Origin: Mycogone perniciosa
Taxonomy: Eukaryota > Ascomycota > Sordariomycetes > Hypocreales > Hypocreaceae
NCBI GenBank assembly: GCA_025331125.1
Contig: JAOALB010000099.1
Location: forward strand, 43,470-107,469
Length of the DNA: 64,000 nucleotides
Direction of reading: 5' to 3'
Part shown: positions 55,327-64,000 of the stretch, piece by piece
Position numbering within the stretch: position 1 is the stretch's first letter
Layout of the letters: each line of letters opens with the position of its first letter
Made by a program: the position numbers and the translations under genes
Notes under the pieces: model-generated
What the model saw: only the letters and a program-made list of their open reading frames with translations
What the model was told of the DNA's origin: nothing
Database searches by the model: none

Positions 55327-56952
55327 CTATTCGATCCGCGGAGGCGTTTTGTTTGATGAAAATGGGCTTGCGCTTCTCCTGGCGCATATCAGCAGACAGG
55401 TCAATTAAGGCAATGATTCCAGGGACACTCACGACCGACGGCGCTCACCCTCCTTGCGCAGGTTCTCAATGATGCGGAGCATTTCCTTCCGACCGCCGTT
55501 GCTATCGACCATCTTTCCGGCCATACTCATTGACACCTTTTCCCGCGCATTGGCTGCTAGGAGACGCTTGACAAGCAAATGCCGCATGATAAGACACACA
55601 AAGACACCGCAGTCGCTGCCATTCTCTTGCTGGGGGCAATCCTCCAAGTTGATGAAGCGGATAGGTCGCTGCACAATCTCGCTGAGCTTTCGCGTCGCCA
55701 CGTTCGCTTCTGCGTAGTTGGCGCCGCCAAGAGAATCGTAGTGGAAAGCAACACCATCCAGAACAGACACAAGTAACAAGGACCAGTGGCTACCACCCTC
55801 GGCGAGCCCGACGTTCCGATTGTCGTTGATAGGGAGGAAGCAATGTGTGACCTTGGAGAAGTCGGGCAGAGCAGCGCGGACATGTCGCATGTCGGGCTCC
55901 TTCATCAGCAGAAAGGTCATGCTGGGACGGAGGAGAATGATGCGAGCTTGCGGGTAGCGCGTGAGGGTTTCGTGCTCGAGATACTCCTCCCAGAAGGCGA
56001 TATTGTTGTCAGTCAACCAGTCGTTCTTGAGCGACTTGATGTCCTCGACGGTTAGCAGCACATCGTAGTAGCTGAGATACGCTTTCTCGGGAGACAGCTG
56101 CAAAGAGCTCTGTTAGCAGAGGGACACAACGCCTAAGAGCCATGTGAATGGAACGTACAGTATCGCCGAAATGGCGTGCCATGCGCTGTCGAAAGGGCAT
56201 TTTGGTGGTGCGCTTCGTCCTTTTCTTAGGCTTGTCCTCGTTCGTCGAGTCTGAGCTTCCGCGCGAAGGAATTGAGCCGTAGGAATCGGTGGTTTCGGAT
56301 GAACTGGCGCTGTCGAGGCGGCGGCGACGGATGGAGAAGAGGCGAGGAAGACGACTGAAGATGGGCGAAAGAAACGAAGATCAGAGACAAAAGTGACGGC
56401 AGAGAAAAAAAATGCGGGGCGTGGGGGAGATGACGGAAAAGAGCAGGTGAGAAGATGGTGAGAGCGACACGTGTGGGGCAGCAGAAGCCTGTAAGACGCT
56501 GAAAATACAGTGGCTTCAGAAGCACTCAGATGCGTGCGCCAGAAGGAGACTTGGTGGGTTACAGGCAGGCAGGCAGGCAAGCAGGCAATCAATCAATCAA
56601 TCAATCCGAGGCAACGGCGGGGACTTGGGGGGTTTTGTATTGAAGCGCAACAAAGGACTTGTGATTGAATGGGTGAAATGAATAGCCAAAGAGTGAGGCT
56701 TAGCTCCGGCACCTTGTTCGTCGTTACGTAGCAATAGCACCAGCTGACCAGCAGCTAATAAAGCAGTAGCGACAAAAAAACGCCAAGGTCCGGGGGAACA
56801 GGAAGAATGAACGAAGCCGGCAAACCCGGACAGGAGAGAGAGGGAGAGGCTGGTGAACAGAAAGTGAAGCAGTAATAAGACATTCGTTCTCACCTAGATG
56901 ATGACGAAGATGAACCCGACGAAGACCACGACAAAGTCCGTGACGAACCCAT
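55327..56952 (-). CDS. Ulp1-type (C48) protease, DEN1/NEDP1-like
   Basis: Proposed exons: 56894-56952, 56159-56354, 55433-56097 and 55327-55378, giving 323 residues. All junction phases agree. Intron 1 is long (539 bp). The start is serine-rich (MGSSRTLSWSSSGSSS), followed by basic and Ser/Thr-rich linker. The cysteine protease core has His189 (GGSHWSLLL), Asp206 (FHYDSLGG), Gln241/242 (DCPQQENGS) and Cys248 (GSDCGVFVC). The single compact Ulp1 domain and the LSYYDVLLTVEDI start resemble SENP8/NEDP1 and Aspergillus DenA, which remove Nedd8 from cullins and other proteins; a SUMO target cannot be excluded. The C-terminal exon (SRSASPF) is less certain because coding-like sequence continues past its stop. 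Confidence 0.78.
56562..56606. repeat. (CAGG)n-(CAAT)n microsatellite in intron 1 of the protease gene
   Basis: About six GGCA units grade into about five CAAT units on the plus strand. It lies inside the proposed first intron of the Ulp1-type gene. Confidence 0.85.
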
Positions 56953-57198
56953 GGTATCATATGATATAGGTAGCACTCCGTAGTATGATATAATATATCG
57001 GGAAGTAAAAAGAACCGAATAAGTGAACAATCTCTTCCGTTCTCCTCTCCTCCTTCTTTCTGCTGAGGCTCGTGTGGTATTTATTTATTAAACTTTTCGT
57101 TAGGCATCAAAACACAACGGCAATCCCGTCGGTTAGTAGGCTGGTTCACTTTGTTGTTCGCAGCTAAGAGGCTGAACAAACAGTCAGTCAGTCGGTCG

Positions 57199-57235
<37 letters not shown>

Positions 57236-58282
57236 CAACACAGGACGAACGAACCACTGCGATGCAATGGACCAGCAGCAGATTGGGTGCCAAACGCTTT
57301 TTAACAAATAAAACTCCTCCCCCTTTCCTCCTCTCTCCATTCGCAGCAATCCTTCTGCTCACCGTCCAACGGTATGTACGAAGTATGTACTCCGTATCTG
57401 CTAAGGTATCTGCATCTCCCTTCTGTACGTCACATACGTCACCTTTTCGTGGTCACCATCACCACCAGTCAAACCACCACCACCCCCATCATCTCAGGTT
57501 CCTCCGCCCGCCCCACGGCCCTGCATCTCTGCATTGCATTCAATTGCCTTGTTGGCATGCGCAGACTAATCACATTGGATCGCCAGCATCGAGGTACATC
57601 CATACTACCTGTATTTCGTATACCCAGCTTGCCAGCACCCAAGGGGAGTCCAAGGGGAGTCCAAGCTGCTGCCCCTGTGCCACGTTCTGCCACTCAATGG
57701 CGTTCGATCAGATGTCACTGCCCACTGACCGCCCAGTTCTCGGTTCAGCGTCTGTGCTTAGTAGGCACATACAGTGTGTATCCGGTGTATGCGGAGTAAT
57801 AGGTACCGACAACATCCAACCTCAAACCTCAAACAGCAACCCTAGAAGATCCGTTTTATATCTAGTATTCCCCATGCAATACATAAACCCCTTCTCAAGA
57901 AGCCTCCAAGTAGTTATAGCTATTTAGATGGATCAAGACACGGACTGCTGCTAGCCGTGAGCACATCACCGAGGCCTCCGCCGCCCAGCTCACTGCCCCA
58001 TCCCAGCTTCAACCTGACTGGTCATTCACCCAATATCCGTCGTCCTGCATCATGCGTCGTCGTCTGCCTCCGCCACCATGTAACGATTCGTGCATTTCCA
58101 TTAATTAGCTAACAGTTGACGGCTCGCGTACCGCACATCCGGCACTTGCCGAGCCCAGCAAATCTCCCATAACCGAGTCAGTATTTCTCCGTATTAGTCT
58201 CCCATCGTATGCAGATTCCAACACCCAAAAGGCCGTGTTAATGCTTCCAGACATGGTTCTCCTGCAACACTTATGCCTCCAT
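56953..58282. other. intergenic, protease promoter side
   Basis: About 1.3 kb upstream of the protease gene and downstream of the 940-residue gene. It holds a second (CAAT)n repeat and 9-mers at 57377-57385 and 57388-57396. A 258-codon plus ORF (57151-57927) is low-complexity read-through of the repeat and is not called. Confidence 0.55.
57201..57236. repeat. (CAAT)n tetranucleotide repeat, nine units
   Basis: Perfect CAAT run, preceded by short CAGT repeats. It lies about 600 bp from another CAAT run at 56585-56606. Confidence 0.9.
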
Positions 58283-61158
58283 TCAACTCTCGCTTTTGTT
58301 TCCCATCTGGGCTTCCTGCTCGCCCAATAGTTGGCCATGTAGAGCCCGTAGGCTCGTGCTCGCCCGTTCGTACATGATACGCTGCTGCGCCAAGCTTTCC
58401 TCCAATTCCATCACCGACCGCTCTCGACCCCGACTGTTTGTCTCAATGGTTTCTCTGGCATTCTGCAACACCTTCCCGAACTGGAAGCCATCTTTGTTGA
58501 ACATGTCTGCAAACGTCTTGCCCTCCTTCAAGCATCGCCGTTGAAGTCGCCCCACACACTCGATCCCACTCTGGCGGTATACATCCGCAACCTTGTAGAC
58601 TGTCGCCTCCTTGGACGCAAGGTGAGCTGTCAGTTGCTAATGAGTGGTCAGTAATCTCAGCCCTTTGAATTGGCGGTCACGAGACTCACGTCAATGACCC
58701 GGTGCAGTTGTTTGCTTATATCATTCCCCTGTACCATCCAAGGCTTATTCACATGTAATTTGTCTTCTCGTTCGATTCCCTGCTCCTGCATATTTTGGTC
58801 GCCAATGTCTCCCCTGTTTTGTTCAAAGCTGGCCAATATCTGAGCCTGGAGTTCATCATTAACGCTGTGCCGTTGACGGTGTGCTGGTGCCAAGTCAGAT
58901 TGCTGATCTGTCGTCTGTAGCCAGCTAGACGAAGGGACATATCCTTTCGTAGTTGGGCGTTGAGAGACTCGTGTATCACCGTCTGAGATGCGCTTTTTTC
59001 CAAAATCAATTCCTGGGAGAATCGATGATTCAGAAACAAAGGCAATATCCGCGTCTGTCACCGGAAACTTTTGATGCTGGCGATTATGGGGTAGGTCCGT
59101 TTCGATCCACCATGGTCCGCCATCTTCCGCCGAAGGAATGTCTATGCATGCCGGATGTTTCACTGGAACTGGGCTTCCTTTTTCACTGACACTAAATTGC
59201 CGAGAAAGCCGTCTTCCTGTTAGCTGCTGAACACGCGCCGCATCCCCAAACCGACCCAGGCCCTGTTTCCCTGTTGTTGAATCCTTGGCCGAATCCCCAC
59301 GGTTTGGAGGACTGTTGGATCTTGTAGTCAAGATATTTGGGTCTTGCTTCGCAAGAACTGTTCTTGTCCCCTTGATGCTACCCTGATCAGTAACATCATT
59401 AGTTGACTCTGGATTCTGGGCCTTGCTAATGTTCTGTGCCATGGCTGATGCCGGAACAGCCTTCTTGTCGGCTGTGTCACCGATGCTGGGGGGTGCTTCC
59501 GGTTTGACCCGTTTGATCTTCTCCTGAGAATTAGTTTTGCTGAAACCGGGGTGTTGAATCTGCCGCTTCCCCTGCGCCCTCTCCAGCCAAGATGGTCGTG
59601 AAGTGTCGGGTGGAGAGAACGGCGAATCTTCATTGCTAAGTCCATCCAGACTTTCGCTAGGGATGACAACCGGCTGTGCATGTCCCTCAGTACCATTCTC
59701 TTTACCTACATCCTTTCCAGAACATGGCGTCAACTTATTTTCCTGACTCGCTTCTAGCTCTCGCTTGCTTGGGAGCTTCGATGGTGCCAGACACTGTTCA
59801 ATATCCATATTCTTTTGCGTCAATGCCGTTGTCGGTGTCTTTTGCGGCGGCTTTGGAGCTGAAATTTTGCCCTTCTTCTTGGGCTGAGTGGACTTTCCTG
59901 CGGGTCGTTTTCGAGGTACCACTACGGGAGAACTGGACGACTTGGCGGATTCCTGAAGCGTACTTACAATTGGCAGTCTGGTGGGCGCGGGTTTCTGTTT
60001 CTTCTTGGCTTGAGGGGGCTTCTTGATCTCCTTGGTGGCCTCATCGAATTGGATCGGTGCCTTTGCACGTTGTTTGCGCTTCTTCCCTTTCCGGTTATCG
60101 ACCGAAGATGGTTGTACGGTAGGAGAGCCAGACGACGGTTGTTGATGTTGCAGCTCGTCTGTACTCTCGGCTTCGCAATGGTTGGCTTTTTTCGATCTTG
60201 GTTCTGTCCTCTGCGACTTACTAGAACCCGTGACGTTCCCTGGTAGAAGTAAGGGTGGTTTCTGCTGTGGTTCGAGATTCGACGGGGATTCGTGAGGTAT
60301 AGCAATTGGCGCTTCGTCCGATTGGTTCTCCTTTTCCATCGCTTTTTCTTTTCTTGACTTGTCGTTAAGACTTGGCTGCCAGAAATGGTTCCGTGAGCTC
60401 ATGGGGGCCACACCGCGGCTGTCCTCATTGTTGTCGGCGCTTTTTCGGAGCTTCGTCGATTGGGGTGTGGCATCGTATAGTTCCTCAAGGGGCAGATGGG
60501 GCGGCGAGTGAGTCGAACGAATGGGCAAGGTATCAGGGAGATTTCCATGGTTGGCATTGGCTGTCGAGAAAGCCCCTGTTGAGGGACTTTTGTGAAAATC
60601 CCAAATTTCTTTCAATGCATCTCCCAGTCCAAATGGCGAGCTGCGGCGAGCTGTGGATGCGGTTTCGGAGAAGTCGATGCGGCTTTCCGTTTGAAGACGT
60701 TGTTTCTCCTCAAAATGATCTTCATAGGGTAGAGGGACGGTGTCAGGCAGCATGTTTGTGTCAGGTTTGGGGCTCGAGAACGGCGCAAGGGAGTCGCCAT
60801 CATCGAACTGCCAGATATCGTGAGGGGTATCGCCGGGACGAGCAGGAGAACTGCGTCGTGTGAGAGAACCTGCATCCGACCATGCAAAAGACCGAGGTTG
60901 TGTTGGCTGACTAGTTATCTCGTCATCCAATTTGATCAGGTCGACGTCTTCTAAATCATCGTCAAACATGTCCGATTGAAGCCGCTGCCGGTTCTCGCGA
61001 CCATCGGGGACAAAGGACTGATCATCAGCTGTCAATGGCCGATTACCAGCTGCTTGATGGTGACGGCTTGTTGGGGTGGTTTCCAGCTCGCCAAACTGAG
61101 TTGGCTGCCTTTGCAGACGCCCGACCTTGGTAGATTTTGTGCGGGTTCGTGGTGCCAT
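58283..61158 (-). CDS. large disordered protein with C-terminal coiled coil, unknown function
   Basis: Two exons: 58690-61158 and 58283-58636, with a 53-bp phase-0 intron (GTGAGT..CATTAG); 940 residues. The frame opens at a GTG at 61224, but the ATG at 61158 has strong context (CAAAATGGC) and was chosen. Most of the protein is polar, Ser/Pro/Lys rich, with several basic clusters (KRKQRAKA, KKKQKPAP, PRKRPAGKS, KKKGK) that look like nuclear localisation signals. Two short repeats of a SSP(A/F)(R/G)PGDT/LGDA-I-W-F pattern occur near 115 and 190. The second exon gives a conserved-looking helical end with KVADVYRQSG and a coiled coil (residues about 895-930). I do not recognise the family. A nuclear scaffold role is a guess from composition. 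Confidence 0.75.
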
Positions 61159-61757
61159 TTTGAGGCTGTAACGGCTGGATAAACCGCAATCAATGCCGTT
61201 CAGATTGTCAGATTCAGGATACACAACAAAGACGTCGAATCAGGACAAGTAACGATCTGAATGAATTCCAATCGGTTTCGGTCGTCACCTTGCGGTCTGA
61301 AGGTGACTTTCAGAGGAAGTCGGGGCGGATGGCGGATTTCAGGAGTACAATTGTCAGCCAACAGGTAACGAAAAACGCTGCGATGCTGTATTCACTGATA
61401 TCGACACCATTCAATGGAAATGCACTGGTTGATGAGTAGTCAATATGTGAAAATGGACAACATTTTACGATGGAATTTTTGTTTTAGTGGAGGTGGTCCA
61501 TAGTCCAGTAAGAGAGAGCAGGAGCATTGTCTTGCTGATTGGGAAGGAGCGGTCATGGAGTTCGCAGGTCACGTTGGCACTTCAAGTACCAAATACAAGT
61601 TCCGTAAAGAAAATGAGCTTAATAGAAATACAATTAATAGCAGAATAAGGAGCAAGGTAAAAATACAGAATAATGAAGAAAGAAAGAAAGAAAAATCCAG
61701 TGCCGCAAGCCTTGTCAGGGGCGTTTGCCCACAGCGTTTGCAAGTATAGTACTATTT
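61159..61757. other. intergenic, no gene seen
   Basis: About 0.6 kb between two minus-strand genes; promoter of the 940-residue gene and 3' flank of the ManC-like gene. No features are recognised. Confidence 0.5.
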
Positions 61758-63586
61758 TTATAACACATTCTTCCATCCAGCTTCACGGCACTTCTTCACT
61801 AGTGACTTGACCTCCTGGGAACGAGCTCTAGTCGTGACCATGAGGGCGTCAGGGGCGTCAACAATGACAATGTCGTCCACTCCAAGACAGGTAATGAGAC
61901 GACCCGATACTGGTACAACAATTCCACCTGCAGTTTGCTCAGAAACAACTATAGAATCGTCAGTTTGATGGTGTTGCTGTAATGTGGCAGGCCAGAATTA
62001 CCCAAATTTTGATCACCAAGCACACGAGGCTTGTTTGACTCCGCGGGCAACATCTCAGCCAAAGACGAGAAGTCACCAACATCATCCCAACCTACAAACC
62101 AATATTAGCAAAAATATCTTTGAAAGGGCTGGATTCTAAGAAAGACTCACCAAACGTCGCTGGAATTACAGCAACCTTGCCCTGGGCAGCAGCCGGCTCT
62201 GCAACGGCGTTGTCGATGGCAATCTTCTCCAGCGAAGGCCAAACCTCTTCCAACGCAAGTTTGCGCGCACTTTCGTCTTCCCAGACCTCGGAGATCTTGA
62301 CGAGCCCTTCATGCAGAATTGGACAATACTCCTTTAGTAGATCCATGAGCAGCGACGCCTTGGTGACGAACATGCCCGCATTCCATCGGTACTGGCCCGT
62401 GCCGAGGTACTTGGCCGCAGTGTGCGCGTCAGGCTTCTCCTTGAATGAACTGACCAGCCGTGCGTGAGGCGCAGACTTGAGATGCAGTCGTTCACCGAGT
62501 CGGATGTACCCAAAGCCGGTGGCCGGATGCGAAGGGGCAATGCCAATCGTCACGAGATAGCCCTCCTTGGCGACCTCAACAGCCTCGGTGACGGCAGCGA
62601 GAAATGCCTCCTCGCCCGATATCATATGGTCTGCCGCAAAGGATCCAATAACTGCATCTGGATCGCGCTTGAGCAGAACAGCCGCGGCCAAACCGATAGC
62701 AGCCATAGAATCCTTGGGGCCAGGCTCAGTAAACAGATTCGAGGCCTGCAAATTGGGCAGTTGGCCGAGAATGCCCTCAGAGTGAGCAGGGCCAGCCACA
62801 ACCGTCATTCGAGTAGGACCGGCTAGGGGTAGCAGCCGGTCCCAAGTCGATTGGAGCAGACTGTTCCCGCAGAGATTGACATCGAGGAGAAACTTGGGGT
62901 GGTTCTCGCGGGAAAGCGGCCACAGACGGGTGCCAGCCCCTCCCGCGGGAATCACCACATAGAAGCCGGGGATCTCGCGGTTGTTGAGAAAATGAAATGA
63001 AGCACTAGCTGGGACTTCACGGAAAACTGGTGTGACCAGGGCCGGAGAAGTCAGAGACTGGCGTGGCAGAAAAGGCGATCTTGCTCGCGCCCGGCCAGAA
63101 TTGGGGGGAACAGCTGCCGAAAAGCCCGTGGGACTAACATTTCGTCCTTGCTGCTATGTGCAGTAACAACTTGTAAGCAAGCGCATTTATTGGGCGAATC
63201 AGAATGCCGGTGCTTCTCGTCCGATATCTCCTCGATGGATTTGTCGTCCTCAGATGTTACGTCACACAGTGACGGGTGGACTCACGGAGAGGTTTTCTTT
63301 CAGCAAGCGCTCCATATTCTCGTTGGAGGTGCGGAGGTCTGCGCACTCCTTGCGCAGTTCGGCCATTTCCTGGTTCTGTATCACACGCATTAGCTTCGTC
63401 ATTGACATATTGCGAAAGCATGATGAGATGGCTAGCACAGTATGCTTAATGCCAAGTGATGCCGTAATCATCTTTCACGACGAGGAGGAACTTCAAATGC
63501 CTTACCTGCTTCTCCATCGCATTCATAATACGCTCCAGCATGGTTTCAATGCCCATCTTGGCCACCTGAGGCACTGACGTAGCCAT
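61758..63586 (-). CDS. ManC-type mannose-1-phosphate guanylyltransferase with N-terminal coiled coil
   Basis: Five exons: 63506-63586, 63286-63375, 62151-63153, 62002-62091 and 61758-61948, with consistent phases; 484 residues. Exons 1-2 (57 residues) form a short helix/coiled coil (MGIETMLERIMNAMEKQ, then NQEMAELRKECADL). A Ser/Arg/Pro linker leads to the nucleotidyltransferase core starting VVIPAGGAGTRLWPL (123-137), with FAADHMI, FKEKPD, WNAGMFV and GWDDVGD motifs. The sequence resembles bacterial (actinobacterial-type) ManC/GMP enzymes far more than the fungal Psa1/Srb1 type. It should convert mannose-1-phosphate and GTP to GDP-mannose, a donor for cell-wall and protein glycosylation. The bacterial look suggests old horizontal transfer, and the coiled coil may have been added in the fungus. 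No targeting signal is clear. Confidence 0.86.
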
Positions 63587-63922
63587 GATTTCTAGGATTG
63601 GTATCGATCACAGAGAGAACGAGTGACTGACAAGGTGAGAGGCCAGGTGAGAAAGACTTGACCGGGGAGGCAGATATACGCGGGAGCTAGATCTAGCGGA
63701 CCGATGCCAAAAATAAGTTCCCACAACAAAGTTCCCTCACGAGACAATTGGCTTTTCCCTTAATACCTAAACACTCAATAAGGGCTCACCCCTTTGAGAA
63801 AACATCATTGCATATTTTGCTTCTCCCTTCATTCTTGCTGAGAAAAGGCACCTTTCCCAAAGCAAACTAGTCTGGAGTCGATCATGGGCGCGTCTGTCTC
63901 GTCTTGCTGAAACTCGGATGGG

Positions 63923-63924
<2 letters not shown>
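63587..63924. other. upstream region of the ManC-like gene
   Basis: Presumed promoter and 5' UTR. No gene is seen. Confidence 0.5.

Positions 63925-64000
<76 letters not shown>
63925..64000. repeat. (TTA)n microsatellite running off the window
   Basis: At least 25 uninterrupted TTA units from about 63925 to the last base; the true length is not known because the array continues beyond the window. Confidence 0.97.

Noticed and set aside
57151..57927. 258-codon plus-strand ORF
   Set aside because: Its N-terminus is a translation of the CAAT microsatellite (repeated NQSI) and the rest is low-complexity with no domain; it lies in the protease promoter region.
1..64000. CRISPR arrays, rRNA or tRNA genes, PKS or NRPS genes
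   Set aside because: None was recognised on either strand; tRNA detection by eye is weak, so a tRNA could be missed.

Overview
The window is from a filamentous ascomycete, most probably of the Eurotiales (Aspergillus/Penicillium type). The reasons are short introns with GT..CTAAC..AG signals, compact genes on both strands, ascomycete families (Pam17, Uba4/CnxF, Slx9, a Ulp1-type deneddylase, DUF2828, HPP, ThrE/Prm10) and several NACHT/ankyrin/WD40 NLR-like loci. The genus is inferred; no rRNA or other marker gene is present. Exon borders were read by eye from splice signals and frame continuity.

Left part (1-13 kb): the 3' part of a ThrE/Prm10-like membrane transporter, a DUF2828 von Willebrand-like protein, an HPP membrane protein and an RRM-like protein. 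Then come about 3.4 kb without a recognisable gene.

Middle part (16-50 kb) looks like an accessory island. A set of enzyme genes (circularly permuted ATP-grasp-like ligase, Fe(II)/2-oxoglutarate dioxygenase, PaaK-like adenylate-forming enzyme, condensation-type acyltransferase, PhzF-like isomerase) forms a candidate small-molecule cluster with no PKS or NRPS in the window. Its acyltransferase carries an in-frame TAG with coding-like sequence beyond it. Interleaved and following are three NLR-type loci: a decayed hydrolase/ankyrin pseudogene, an intact 2117-residue NACHT-ankyrin gene and a frameshifted hydrolase-NACHT-WD40 pseudogene. A chromodomain/AT-hook protein, a BBE-like FAD oxidase, a C2H2 zinc-finger protein and a class V aminotransferase fill the rest.

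Right part (50-64 kb) is a conserved housekeeping block: Pam17 (mitochondrial import motor), Uba4 (Urm1 activation and tRNA thiolation), Slx9 (ribosome biogenesis), a Ulp1/DEN1-like protease, a long disordered protein, and a GDP-mannose pyrophosphorylase of bacterial ManC type carrying an N-terminal coiled coil.

Two introns use GC-AG borders. The 9-mers TACTCCGTA and TACTTCGTA recur in intergenic DNA far more often than chance predicts.
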